A stretch of 64,000 nucleotides of DNA from JABFRJ01 sp031374735 (GCA_031374735.1 JANMGQ010000134.1:38339-102338); one strand, 5' to 3'. Shown: positions 17,088 through 26,212, counted from the stretch's first letter. The notes: generated by a model not told the origin, from the sequence alone. Made by a program: numbers and translations.

Positions 17088-17260
17088 AATCGATCTGCGA
17101 AATCGCCGCCGAGACTGCTCTGGATCAGTATCCCAACGGCACGTCTGTCGTACACCGGCCTCCAGTTCGACAACCGCGTGTCCCTAAAGCCCAAGTCGGC
17201 TGAACTCGCGCGGCAGGCCTGCTCCAGACCTCCCGGCGATCAAGCCAAGGAATGCTGCCC

Positions 17261-17614
17261 ATGAAAATGCCGGAAAACCTTGTGCAGATGCTGCAAGGCG
17301 CGGCCATCGGAGCCATCGGTCTCGCGATACTCGGCTTCACGTGGGGCGGCTGGGTGACGGGAGGGGCGGCCGAGACGCTGGTAAAACAAAAGGTATCGGC
17401 GGCCGTTGTTTCGGCGCTGGCGCCCATCTGTCACGACAATTTCCGCCGCAGCACTGATGCGTCAGCGCGGCTCATCGAAATGAAAAAGGCAAGCACCTGG
17501 GATCAGACCAGCCTCGTAGAGAAGGCAGGCTGGGCCAAGATGCCGGGCGCGACATCCACCGATTCGACGATGGCGCGGGCCTGCGCCGAACTCATTGTGG
17601 CAGACAAGTTATGA
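17261..17614 (+). CDS. Hypothetical protein with one N-terminal membrane segment
   Basis: A 117-residue protein. Residues about 12-35 form a hydrophobic Gly-rich helix (GAAIGAIGLAILGFTWGGW). The remainder is a soluble domain with a conserved-looking Cys (SALAPICHDNF) and a helix ending CAELIVADKL. It would sit in the inner membrane with the domain outside. The ATG at 17261 is favoured because AAGGAA lies nine bases upstream; the ATG at 17252 would leave almost no spacing. Similar proteins appear next to stress genes in rhizobia; function unknown. Confidence 0.65.
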   Translation: MKMPENLVQMLQGAAIGAIGLAILGFTWGGWVTGGAAETLVKQKVSAAVVSALAPICHDNFRRSTDASARLIEMKKASTWDQTSLVEKAGWAKMPGATSTDSTMARACAELIVADKL

Positions 17615-17774
17615 GCTGAGGCAAAGCGATTGCAGTTCCGTTACCGACACGATCGGACTGGTTCGTGCCGCCACTCGCCGTTCCAATGAGCCTCTGCGTC
17701 GTCATTTTCTTGTTTGGTCTGCTCGCGCCGTAGGCTGAAGCAGCCTGATACAAACGTCCACCAGGAGATCTGCC

Positions 17775-17921
17775 ATGGCCAAAGGCAACCAGAAGGGCAA
17801 TCGCGAGGTTCGAAAGCCGAAGGCGGAGAAGCCAAAGCCCGCGACCACGCAAGCGTCCCCGTTCGCCGCTCGCGCAGGATTGTCACCAGCGCCAAAGGGC
17901 GGGGCCAAGAAGCCGCGCTAG
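17775..17921 (+). CDS. Tiny Lys/Pro/Ala-rich basic protein
   Basis: A 48-residue protein starting MAKGNQKGNREVRKPKAEK and ending KGGAKKPR. It is strongly basic and likely disordered. The ribosome-binding site is strong (CCAGGAG), seven bases before the ATG. Short proteins of this exact style (MAKG-N-K-x-N-R-E-x-x-KPK) recur in Rhizobiales genomes, often unannotated. It may bind nucleic acid, but that is only suggested by its charge. Confidence 0.7.
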   Translation: MAKGNQKGNREVRKPKAEKPKPATTQASPFAARAGLSPAPKGGAKKPR

Positions 17922-17974
17922 CACGCAGAATCGGGGGGCAACTACGGTGATCCACATTTGCCGAAGGAGCCTTT

Positions 17975-18916
17975 GTGCCAGTCCATGCAACGTCGGTCCG
18001 ATCGATCGAGAAACCCTGGGGCGTGGCTGATCCCGGTCCATGGGGAACAGCCGCACCCCATGGCGCGCTGATTGGCGAACTCTGGTTTGAACGGCTGGGC
18101 GCGCGGGACGCGCCATCGAGCCTCTTGCTCAAAGTTCTGCTGACGAACAAAGCGCTGTCGGTTCAGGTGCATCCCGATGACGGCTATGCGCGCTCCATCG
18201 GCTTGGCCCATGGCAAGACCGAAGCTTGGTACGTTCTGAGCGCGGTAGCCGGTGCACAGGTTGCCGTTGGTTTGAAGGCGCGGCTCAAGCGGGCGGAGCT
18301 TCGATCTGCCATTGTAGACGGGTCGATCGCCGAGCATCTTGCGTGGCGGTCCATTGTGGCTGACGATGTGATCTTCATCCCGGCTGGGACGATCCACGCC
18401 ATCGGCGCCGGTCTCGTTCTGGTCGAGATCCAGCAGAACAGCAACGCCACGTTTCGAATTCTCGACCCGGAACATGGGCGGCCGCTCGATATCGAGCATG
18501 CCGTCGCAGCCGCGCATGGGGAACCTGCAGAGTTTCAGCTCCGCCCTGAACGGATATCGGACGAGCGATCGCTACTGGTCTCGACCAAGCATTTCGTTTT
18601 CGAGCGGATCGAACTGTCGCCTGACTCATCATGGTGCGTGCAAGCGGATCTGGAGACGTGGCTGTTCTGCCTGTCGGGGTCTGCGGACGCGGGTGGGCAC
18701 AGTCTTTCTGCTGGCGTTGCTGTTGTCGCCGAGGCAGCAGCGGTTGATGTGCGCGTCGGGCCAGACGGCTTGGCGTGTCTTGCTGCCTATTCGGGACGCG
18801 ACGGCCCGTCTGCACAGGTGTTGTCCCGTCGCGGCACGGGACCGGCCACGCGGCGTTGCCACAGAGCAACGGGCACGCGGATGTTTAGAAGGATTGAGAC
18901 CCATGAGCCGTCTTGA
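17975..18916 (+). CDS. manA: Mannose-6-phosphate isomerase, class I
   Basis: A 313-residue type I phosphomannose isomerase, interconverting mannose-6-P and fructose-6-P. Zinc ligands are visible: SVQVHPDD gives Gln and His, GKTEAWYVL gives Glu, and IPAGTIHAIG gives His. The start is a GTG at 17975, six bases after GAAGGAG. The C-terminal 60 residues are Arg-rich and less conserved. The gene overlaps the next by 14 bp. As first gene of the operon it should supply mannose-6-P, hence mannose-1-P and GDP-mannose, to the glycosyltransferase that follows. Confidence 0.9.
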   Translation: MPVHATSVRSIEKPWGVADPGPWGTAAPHGALIGELWFERLGARDAPSSLLLKVLLTNKALSVQVHPDDGYARSIGLAHGKTEAWYVLSAVAGAQVAVGLKARLKRAELRSAIVDGSIAEHLAWRSIVADDVIFIPAGTIHAIGAGLVLVEIQQNSNATFRILDPEHGRPLDIEHAVAAAHGEPAEFQLRPERISDERSLLVSTKHFVFERIELSPDSSWCVQADLETWLFCLSGSADAGGHSLSAGVAVVAEAAAVDVRVGPDGLACLAAYSGRDGPSAQVLSRRGTGPATRRCHRATGTRMFRRIETHEPS

Positions 18917-21194
18917 GCGCCTCGCCTTGATCGGCAATCATTTGCCGCGCCGCTGCGGCATCGCAACGTTTACGCATGATTTGCATGGCGCAATTGTTTC
19001 GACGTCGCCACACCTGAACACATCCGTCGTCGCAATGAACGACATCGGCAAGACGTACGCGTATCCTGCCGCGGTCACTCTGACGGTGCGCGATGACGTG
19101 ATCGACGACTACAAGCGCGCCGCGGCGTTTCTGAACACGTCCCGCAGGCAAGTCGTCTCGCTGCAGCATGAATTCGGCATCTTCGGTGGCGAGGCCGGCG
19201 GCCATATCGTCGAACTGATTTCGCGCCTCGACATGCCCGTCGTGACCACGCTCCACACGGTGTTGGCGGCCCCGTCAGCCGCACAGGCACGCGTGATGCG
19301 CCGCATCACCTCGATTTCGGCTCGGCTGGTCGTCATGTCGGAGAAGGGGCGCGCCCTCCTCCAGGGCACCTACGGTGTGCCGTCCGACAAGATCGATGTC
19401 ATCGCCCATGGCATTCCGGAGTATCCGTTTTTCGAGCCGATGCAGGCGAAAACGAAGTTGGGTTTCAGTGGTCGCGCCGTCATCCTCACGTTCGGCCTGC
19501 TGTCACCGAGCAAGGGGCTCGAAGCGGTCATTGATGCCATGCCTGAGATCATCGCCGCGTGTCCGACCGCAGTCTATGTCGTGCTCGGCGCGACACATCC
19601 CAATCTGGTTCGCGATCAGGGCGAGTCGTATCGCGAGAGCCTCGTCGCACGCGTGTCAGCGCTCGGCTTGAAAGACCACGTGGTGTTCCTCGACCAGTTC
19701 GTCGACCAGCCGACCCTGCTCGACTTTATATCCATGTGCGACGTCTACGTGACGCCGTATCTCAATGAAGCTCAGATGACATCGGGAACCCTCGCCTACA
19801 GCTTTGGGCTCGGCAAGGCTGTGGTCTCAACACCCTATTGGCATGCGCGAGAACTGCTTGCGGGTGGCCTCGGCATTCTGGTTCCATTCGGGGACTCGGC
19901 AGCCATCGGGCGGGAAGTTGCGGGACTGTTGCGCAATGATGTGCGCCGCCATGCCATGCGCAAACGGGCCTATGCCGCCAGCCGAGCCATGACCTGGCCA
20001 CAAGTTGCCAAGCGCTATGTGGCGTCATTCGAGACCGCGATTGAGCAGCGGCGTACGGTTCTGTCTGTAGCGCGCAGTGCGCTCAGGTCGCGACCAGTTG
20101 CCCATGCTCTGCCTGAATTCAAGTCGGAGTATCTGCTGTCCATGTGTGACAGCACGGGCTTGATGCAACACGCCGTGCACAGCATTCCAGATCGCAGCCA
20201 TGGCTACTGCGTGGACGATAACGCACGGGCGCTGCTGCTGAGTGCAAGCCTTGCAGAAGCCGATGCGCCAGGGCTGCCGGAGATCGTCACGACGCGATTT
20301 GCCGCCTTCGTTCAGCACGCCTGGAATCCGGACAATAAACGCTTCCGCAACTTCATGAGCTATGATCGACGGTGGCTCGAAGCTGCTGGGTCTGACGACA
20401 GTCATGGTCGAACGCTGTGGGCCCTGGCGGCCTGCGGCGCATCCGATCCAGATGAGGCGCGACGCCGCTGGGCTGGTTCGCTCTTTGGCGCGGCACTTGG
20501 CGCTGCGGAAACCCTGTCATCGCCCCGGTCATGGGCTTTCACCCTCCTTGCACTGGATGTCCATTGTCGGCGCATGCCGGGTGACGTCGCAGCGGATCGA
20601 CTGCGTCGCGTCCTTGCAGACCGGCTTATGGCGCTCTTCAAGGCCAATGAGCGTAAGGACTGGCTCTGGTTCGAGTCGGTCCTGGCCTATGACAACGCGC
20701 GTTTGTCTGAGGCTCTTATTCGCACCGGCGCTGCCACGCACATGGCCACCTACACGTCGGTCGGGCTCCAGTCACTGCGATGGCTGATGGATCTGCAGGT
20801 CGCCCCAGGAGGACATTTCCGCCCCGTTGGCTCGCACAGTTTCGGTCGTGCACATATGCCGCCGGAGCCATTTGACCAGCAACCTGTGGAAGTTGCGGCT
20901 GCCGTATCTGCCTGTCTCGCCGCAGCGCGGGTCGAAGCGAGCGCTGATTGGGCCGCACGGGCCATGGGAGCGTTCAATTGGTTCCAGGGTGACAACGACC
21001 TCAAGGTCACATTGATCGACCCGCGCACGGGCGGGTGCATGGATGGGCTGCATCCGGATCGACCGAACCGTAACATGGGAGCTGAGTCGATTCTCTCTTA
21101 TCTTCTGAGCCTGGTCGAACTCCGTGCCTCGCTGCGCGCCAGCACAACGCCTGAAAACACGACGTCGCCGTACGCACTCGCGTTGCGGGCCTGA
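18903..21194 (+). CDS. GT4 glycosyltransferase fused to alpha/alpha-barrel domain
   Basis: A 763-residue two-domain protein. Residues about 1-395 are a GT-B glycosyltransferase of family 4; LTFGLLSPSKGLEAVIDAMP and the acceptor/donor region YLNEAQMTSGTLAYSFGLGK are typical. Residues about 410-750 look like an (alpha/alpha)6 six-hairpin domain (IPDRSHGYCVDDNARALLL, DRRWLEAAGSDDSHGRTLWA, FEPFDQ-like segment PPEPFDQQPVEVAAA). The ATG at 18903 is 14 bp inside manA, with an AGAAGGA region upstream. Fusion of a mannosyl-type transferase to a glycoside-hydrolase-like domain beside GH130 suggests handling of a mannose polymer or oligosaccharide. Confidence 0.82.
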   Translation: MSRLERLALIGNHLPRRCGIATFTHDLHGAIVSTSPHLNTSVVAMNDIGKTYAYPAAVTLTVRDDVIDDYKRAAAFLNTSRRQVVSLQHEFGIFGGEAGGHIVELISRLDMPVVTTLHTVLAAPSAAQARVMRRITSISARLVVMSEKGRALLQGTYGVPSDKIDVIAHGIPEYPFFEPMQAKTKLGFSGRAVILTFGLLSPSKGLEAVIDAMPEIIAACPTAVYVVLGATHPNLVRDQGESYRESLVARVSALGLKDHVVFLDQFVDQPTLLDFISMCDVYVTPYLNEAQMTSGTLAYSFGLGKAVVSTPYWHARELLAGGLGILVPFGDSAAIGREVAGLLRNDVRRHAMRKRAYAASRAMTWPQVAKRYVASFETAIEQRRTVLSVARSALRSRPVAHALPEFKSEYLLSMCDSTGLMQHAVHSIPDRSHGYCVDDNARALLLSASLAEADAPGLPEIVTTRFAAFVQHAWNPDNKRFRNFMSYDRRWLEAAGSDDSHGRTLWALAACGASDPDEARRRWAGSLFGAALGAAETLSSPRSWAFTLLALDVHCRRMPGDVAADRLRRVLADRLMALFKANERKDWLWFESVLAYDNARLSEALIRTGAATHMATYTSVGLQSLRWLMDLQVAPGGHFRPVGSHSFGRAHMPPEPFDQQPVEVAAAVSACLAAARVEASADWAARAMGAFNWFQGDNDLKVTLIDPRTGGCMDGLHPDRPNRNMGAESILSYLLSLVELRASLRASTTPENTTSPYALALRA

Positions 21195-21231
21195 ACGCCG
21201 ACGCTCGCTTCAATACCGCCAAGGGGCTCTC

Positions 21232-22530
21232 GTGACGCAACCCACCTTCCTCAATCGCCAAGCCTTGTATCTCAGGCCTGACCCGACCCGGGTTGTCGTG
21301 CGCCCGTTCAAGCCGGCCACCGAGCCGCGCGATTTCAACGCGACCGACAAGACGCGCGCCAATCACATCGTCACTCGCGTTCTCGAAATGACAGAAGACG
21401 CAGCGGCACGGCAGTTGGCGGACGTGCTTGAGAACTTCGATGGGCGGCACCGCAACCTGCTCGATGTCTTCGAAGCGCGTGCGGCCGAAATGGAGGACGC
21501 TTTTGAGCCGCATGCGGTGTTCACAAAGGCGCAACGCCATCTCATCGGCGCGTACTTCCTGCACGAGTACTCGTTTGAGGCCTCCGCCCTGTTCAATCCG
21601 AGCATCGTGCGTCACCCGGATCAGACCGGCGCCCCGCATGGCGGTTGCCGCTTCATTCTCAGTCTTCGAGCCGTTGGTGAAGGACACATTTCTTCGCTGA
21701 CGTTTCGCTCCGGCAGCATCGATGTTGATGGCAACGTAACCGTCGACCCGACGGCGCGCCTCGCATCAGTGGCAAAGATCACCAACCGAACGTCGCGGCC
21801 CGACGGCGATGACGTCGAAGTGGCCTTCAAGCATGCCGACGATCTGAGCGAGCGCGTGTTGTTCCCGGTTACCGATTCACAATCGAATGGCATCGAGGAT
21901 GCCCGATTTGTCGCCTTTGAGGATGATGGCCGTCGGACGTACTATGCAACGTATACCGCTTATAGTGGTCGAGCCATCCGATCCGAACTCATAGAAACGA
22001 ACGACTTCAAAACGTTTCGCATGACGCCGCTCAAGGGATCCGCCGCACGCAACAAGGGCATGAGTCTGTTTCCGCGCAAGATCAACGGTCGCTACGCCAT
22101 GATCGGGCGTCAGGACAATGAGAACCTGTACTTGATCTATTCCGATGATCTTTACACCTGGGACGGTGGCACTGCGATCCTGAGGCCGACGTTTCCGTGG
22201 GAATTTGTCCAGATCGGCAACTGTGGTTCGCCGATTGAACTCGACGAGGGCTGGTTGTTGCTGACGCACGGCGTCGGCCCTGTCAGAAAGTATTCGATCG
22301 GCGCTGCGCTCCTCGACAAGACCGATCCGAGTAAAGTGCTGGCGCGCACCCACGAACCACTGGTGCGCCCGGATCCAAGCGAGCGCGAGGGCTACGTGCC
22401 GAACGTCGTCTACACCTGCGGCGCCATGCGCCACGGCGACCGCATCATCCTGCCCTATGCGATATCCGACACGTTCTCGAATTTTGCGACAATCAAGATC
22501 GCGCGGCTGATCGAGGCGCTGACGACGTGA
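21232..22530 (+). CDS. GH130 family glycoside phosphorylase
   Basis: A 432-residue five-bladed beta-propeller enzyme of family GH130, which phosphorolyses beta-mannosides to mannose-1-phosphate. Typical segments are SFEASALFNPSIV, GIEDARFV (the catalytic Asp region), KGMSLFPRKINGRYAMIGRQ and WEFVQIGNCGSPIELDEGWLLLTHGV. The start is a GTG at 21232 after AAGGGG; upstream residues are non-conserved. Third gene of the manA operon, 37 bp after the transferase. Together the set could make and break down a beta-mannan reserve; the linkage (1,2 or 1,4) cannot be read by eye. Confidence 0.88.
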   Translation: MTQPTFLNRQALYLRPDPTRVVVRPFKPATEPRDFNATDKTRANHIVTRVLEMTEDAAARQLADVLENFDGRHRNLLDVFEARAAEMEDAFEPHAVFTKAQRHLIGAYFLHEYSFEASALFNPSIVRHPDQTGAPHGGCRFILSLRAVGEGHISSLTFRSGSIDVDGNVTVDPTARLASVAKITNRTSRPDGDDVEVAFKHADDLSERVLFPVTDSQSNGIEDARFVAFEDDGRRTYYATYTAYSGRAIRSELIETNDFKTFRMTPLKGSAARNKGMSLFPRKINGRYAMIGRQDNENLYLIYSDDLYTWDGGTAILRPTFPWEFVQIGNCGSPIELDEGWLLLTHGVGPVRKYSIGAALLDKTDPSKVLARTHEPLVRPDPSEREGYVPNVVYTCGAMRHGDRIILPYAISDTFSNFATIKIARLIEALTT

Positions 22531-22708
22531 CGCGATGTGCGGTGGGTCGCCCGAACGGTGCATAGCCCTGAAGGCAACTGGACGCGCACCCTATTTTTGT
22601 TCGCGGCAGGTATTCGAGGGGTGAGCGTCCGGCATCTGAACTACAGTAGCCATTGCTTACGCGATTGTTCGTAAATCGAGTCCGCGAGCCGCCGCTTGTT
22701 CCTGCTCT

Positions 22709-22762
22709 CATACCGGCCCAGCAAAGTTGTGACTCACATCGACCAGCCAGCGGGCCGGTATG
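22709..22762. repeat. Inverted repeat, 11-bp arms
   Basis: CATACCGGCCC at 22709-22719 and its complement GGGCCGGTATG at 22752-22762, separated by 32 nt. The motif is similar to the arm of the larger hairpin 42 bp downstream (ATACCGTCCC). Confidence 0.65.
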
Positions 22763-22803
22763 ATTCCTTGCTGGCGCGCGGCCGCCCCACCAACCCCGCG
22801 CGC

Positions 22804-22849
22804 GTGATACCGTCCCACGAAAGTCAGAACTTTCGTGGGACGGTATCAC
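22804..22849. repeat. Perfect 21-bp stem, 4-nt loop
   Basis: Left arm 22804-22824 and right arm 22829-22849 are exact complements around the loop CAGA. No T run follows on either strand, so it is not a standard terminator, although its position between convergent genes would allow a bidirectional transcription stop. Confidence 0.8.
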
Positions 22850-22894
22850 ACAGAGCAAAGCGGTTGGAGCCTAGCGGCCAGTGGGTCCTGATGA

Positions 22895-23953
22895 TTATGG
22901 ACGCGCTTCGATCACCATGTTGAACGGCCCTTGGAAAGCGCTGCGCACGCGCTTGAAGCCGCCACTGCCGACCACCTCGGCGATCTTCGCGTAACCGGCC
23001 TGCGCGCCGAGGCCCTCGCCGACCTCCTGGTCCAGCGACGTCGGCACGCAGATCATGGTCGAGGCGTTGTAGTAGAGCCGGCCGACCGGGTTCATGTTGT
23101 CCTCAGGTCGATCCTTGGCCACGGGCTCGACGAGCATCACGGTACCATCCGGCTTGATCACATTGCGCAAGTGGGTCGCGCAGCCACGCGGATCGCCCAT
23201 GTCGTGCAGGCAGTCGAACATCGTGACGAGATCGAAGTCGCGATCCTTGATGTCCTTGGCCGTGGACACCTCGAAGCGCACGTTCTTGTGCGGGTGCGTG
23301 CTGGCGTGCCTCCTTGCGTCGGCGATCGAGGCGGCGTGGAAATCGAAGCCGACGAACGTGCTGTTCGGAAACGCCTTCGCCATCAGCAGCGTCGAGAAAC
23401 CGACGCCGCAACCGACATCGGCAACCTTGGCGCCCGCTTTGAGCTTCGCCTCGACGCCATCGAGTGCCGGCAGCCAGTTCTGCATGATGTTGTTGACATA
23501 CCCCGGCCGGAAGAACGCGCCGACCGCGCAGAACAGACAGCCTGCCGTTTCGCCCCAGCGGACTCCGCCCCCGTCCCGGAATGCGCGTTCGACCTTGGGC
23601 TCGCCTTCGATCATGGCAGCTGCGAGGTCGAAAGCGCCGACAAGGTATACGGGACTATCCTTGTGATAGAAAACCATGGCCTGCTCGGGCGATAGGCTGA
23701 ATGTCTTGCTGACGGCTTCATACGTGATGTAGCCGTTGGAGGCCTGTGCGAGCGCCCACTCACGCACGTAGCGCTCCGCCAGCCCGCCCGCGCGCTTTGC
23801 CAATTCCGCCGCCGTCACTGGACCTTTTTGCAGGGCGTCGAACAGTCCGAGACGCACGCCGATGCGGGTCGTCGGCACGCTGTAGGCGCCGCCGAGGTCG
23901 CCGAGCATCTTGCCGACGAAAGCATTCAGCTTGTCTGGATTGACGTCAGTCAT
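22895..23953 (-). CDS. Class I SAM methyltransferase with N-terminal winged helix (Rv2258c-like)
   Basis: A 352-residue methyltransferase. An N-terminal winged-helix/dimerisation domain (about 25-85, IGVRLGLFDALQKGPVTAAE, LAERYVREWALAQASNGYI) precedes the Rossmann domain. Motif I is VADVGCGVGFSTLLMA near 178-193, followed by TFVGFDFH. The architecture matches mycobacterial Rv2258c-type proteins; substrates are unknown. It is transcribed in the same direction as, and 150 bp downstream of, the hydrolase-glycosyltransferase fusion, so it may belong to the same TetR-controlled unit. Confidence 0.85.
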   Translation of the reverse strand: MTDVNPDKLNAFVGKMLGDLGGAYSVPTTRIGVRLGLFDALQKGPVTAAELAKRAGGLAERYVREWALAQASNGYITYEAVSKTFSLSPEQAMVFYHKDSPVYLVGAFDLAAAMIEGEPKVERAFRDGGGVRWGETAGCLFCAVGAFFRPGYVNNIMQNWLPALDGVEAKLKAGAKVADVGCGVGFSTLLMAKAFPNSTFVGFDFHAASIADARRHASTHPHKNVRFEVSTAKDIKDRDFDLVTMFDCLHDMGDPRGCATHLRNVIKPDGTVMLVEPVAKDRPEDNMNPVGRLYYNASTMICVPTSLDQEVGEGLGAQAGYAKIAEVVGSGGFKRVRSAFQGPFNMVIEARP

Positions 23954-24103
23954 GGTTTCTCTCCATTTCGCAGGCGCGTTGCTGGAGTTTGCCCACCGCC
24001 CGCCTGCACGCGGTCAGCGACTTCAAAGGTTGCTCGGTCAACCGACTGAATTTTTGAGCGTGCTTCGGCCTGGTCGAATTCAAGTCGACCATCCGTTTTG
24101 CGC

Positions 24104-26212
24104 CTACAGTAGTTCCGCAATCATCAATGCAGCGTCAGCGGCGCCATTCGACTCAACCGGTATGCCTCTGACAGGAGTTCCCAGTGCTGCGACGAGCGCA
24201 TCGGCGATCACGTCAGGTGTCGCGGTGTCGTAGTCGAGCCGGTGACCAGCGCCGTACTGCTGCAAGCGGTGTGCGACGTGGAAATTCTGCTCGAAATGGT
24301 TCTTGAGCGGAAAATAGATGAAGGGTGTTCCCGCCGCGGTCAGCTCCATGCACGTGGTCAGGCCGCCTTGGACAAGCGCGACGTCGCACGCCGCCAGATG
24401 TCGGTCGAGATCGGGCACGAAGCTGCGTAGCTCGACACCCTCGGGCAATTTGATCGATGCTGGATCGATGCGAGGTCCTGTGACAACGATCACCCGCAGG
24501 TCCGGCATTTTTGCGCGCGCCATTGGAACGCTTTGCAGGATGCGCCGGATCAGATGCGCGCCGACGCCGGAGCCGCCGACCGTCACAATGGCCACCCGCT
24601 CACCCTCTCGATAGCCGAGTTGCCGGCGGAGGTCGGCACGGGGCCCGAACGTCGAGGGGTGCTCGCCGATGATGTAACCCGAGAAGTCGAAATGCTTCGG
24701 GACCCAGTCGCGCATATGCGGCAGGTCGGTCCCGAACGACAGTGGGACGATGTCCTCCGCATTGCCGACGAAGATGGCGCGGTCACGCACAGCTTTGTGG
24801 CGTTCGACATGGCCGATCATCTCGGCGTTGTAGTCGGTCGTCAGGAATGCCTCGTGCGCGCCACCCGACGCCATCGGCACGAAGCCGACGAAATCAGTCA
24901 GCCACGCGAGCTTGGCTTTCTTGAGTTCCGGATGCTCATGCCAGTAGTGATCGACGTCCCAGGCTTCATCCGCGATGACGAGATCGTAATCGCCGTTCTT
25001 CACAGCATCCTGGAACAGCATGAAATTGAACGCGAGCACTTCGTCCATGCGCCGCAATGCCAGGAATGCGTGCAATTCGTGTTCGCCGCTCTCGAGTTCG
25101 ATGTGACGAGATTCGTTTGCGAGACGCGGACTGAGTGGGTGGATCGTTTCGCCGGCTGAATCGAGCAGCCGCGTCACCGGGTCTTGCGCCAGCCAGTCCA
25201 CTTTCATATCAGGATGCAGCTTGCGCAACTCCCGTGTGATGGCGATGTCACGCCGGCCGTGACCGAGACCGATCGGTGACGAGAGATACAATGCGCGTTT
25301 GCCACGGGGGCTGACGTTCCGCTTGGGCGGAGCCGTGGTCGCTGGACCAAGCCGCCGCTCGAGGAATTCCATGACGGTCGTATTCACGAAGGCTGGAAAG
25401 CGCCCCTGCGGAATGTGGCCGCCACCGGGGATCGTCACCAGTTCGGCGCCCGTCAGTTCGGCCACCACTTTGGCGCGCGCCAACGGTTGGATCCGATCGT
25501 TGTCGCCATGGATCATCAGCACAGGGCATTTGATCTTGCGGAACATAGCCTCGCTGACGTCGAACGGTGACGGCAGCATGCGCGCCTCCACCGTCTTGGC
25601 GAGCGTCTCCCCGTTCGTCTCCGCGGCCCACTCGCAGCCATCCTCGATCTGCTTGGTCGAGTGCGGCTCAATGAAGATCTGCCGCAAGAAGAAATCCGCG
25701 AACGCCGGGTAGTTGGTGTGCCAGAATGCCTTGTCGTAACTGTTCCAACCCTCGGCATTCGGTTTCGGATTGAGGAATTGCTGCGGCACCATGTACGGGT
25801 ATCCTGGCCCGACGCTTGCCGCCGTGCCCGTCAGGATCGCTGCCTTTACCCGCTCGGGGTGGTACGCGGCGATGACGGACGACAGCATCCCGGAAAACGA
25901 AAGTCCGACGAGAATGGCCGAGCCCGCTTGGGTCGCATCCATGACGGCCAGCACGTCGTCCACGTAGGTGTCGAGGCTATAGCTCTCGACCTGCTCAGGT
26001 CGGTCCGACTTGCCGTTGCCGCGTGGATCGAACGTAATGCAGCGATACGTCTCGCTGAAGTAGGGGATCATCCCCTTGAACACGCGCGAGTGTCCGATCG
26101 ACCATGCCGGAATGAAGACCATGGTCTGCGGGCCATCGCCGAAGACCTCAAAGGACAAGCGGACGCCGTCCCGCTCGACAAATCCGCTGTCGACCGGCTG
26201 TTTTGCGCGCAT
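24104..26212 (-). CDS. Alpha/beta hydrolase-glycosyltransferase fusion
   Basis: A 702-residue fusion. Residues about 10-290 are an alpha/beta hydrolase with nucleophile Ser in VGLSFSGM, acid Asp in HGDNDRIQ and His in GGGHIPQG. After a linker (about 290-305), residues about 310-700 are a GT-B glycosyltransferase of the MurG/UGT type (YLSSPIGLGHGRRDI at its start; nucleotide-sugar region VQGGLTTCMELTAAGTPFIY). Such a fusion could make and hydrolyse, or transfer and release, a glycoside or ester. It starts 9 bp after the tetR stop, so it is probably co-transcribed with tetR. I do not know a characterised homologue. Confidence 0.85.
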   Translation of the reverse strand: MRAKQPVDSGFVERDGVRLSFEVFGDGPQTMVFIPAWSIGHSRVFKGMIPYFSETYRCITFDPRGNGKSDRPEQVESYSLDTYVDDVLAVMDATQAGSAILVGLSFSGMLSSVIAAYHPERVKAAILTGTAASVGPGYPYMVPQQFLNPKPNAEGWNSYDKAFWHTNYPAFADFFLRQIFIEPHSTKQIEDGCEWAAETNGETLAKTVEARMLPSPFDVSEAMFRKIKCPVLMIHGDNDRIQPLARAKVVAELTGAELVTIPGGGHIPQGRFPAFVNTTVMEFLERRLGPATTAPPKRNVSPRGKRALYLSSPIGLGHGRRDIAITRELRKLHPDMKVDWLAQDPVTRLLDSAGETIHPLSPRLANESRHIELESGEHELHAFLALRRMDEVLAFNFMLFQDAVKNGDYDLVIADEAWDVDHYWHEHPELKKAKLAWLTDFVGFVPMASGGAHEAFLTTDYNAEMIGHVERHKAVRDRAIFVGNAEDIVPLSFGTDLPHMRDWVPKHFDFSGYIIGEHPSTFGPRADLRRQLGYREGERVAIVTVGGSGVGAHLIRRILQSVPMARAKMPDLRVIVVTGPRIDPASIKLPEGVELRSFVPDLDRHLAACDVALVQGGLTTCMELTAAGTPFIYFPLKNHFEQNFHVAHRLQQYGAGHRLDYDTATPDVIADALVAALGTPVRGIPVESNGAADAALMIAELL

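Larger units (their letters stand above)
22531..22894. other. 364-bp convergent gap with inverted repeats
   Basis: No credible gene. Arg/Ser-rich open frames cross the region on both strands but have no ribosome-binding site or family resemblance. It contains two inverted-repeat structures listed separately. Confidence 0.5.

Noticed and set aside
22560..22700. Possible tRNA or structured RNA in the convergent gap
   Set aside because: No cloverleaf, no T-loop consensus and no CCA-end arrangement could be found on either strand.
22493..22858. 121-codon minus frame across the inverted repeats
   Set aside because: It is rich in Arg, Ser and Gly, lacks a ribosome-binding site, and spans the repeat structure and the GH130 end.
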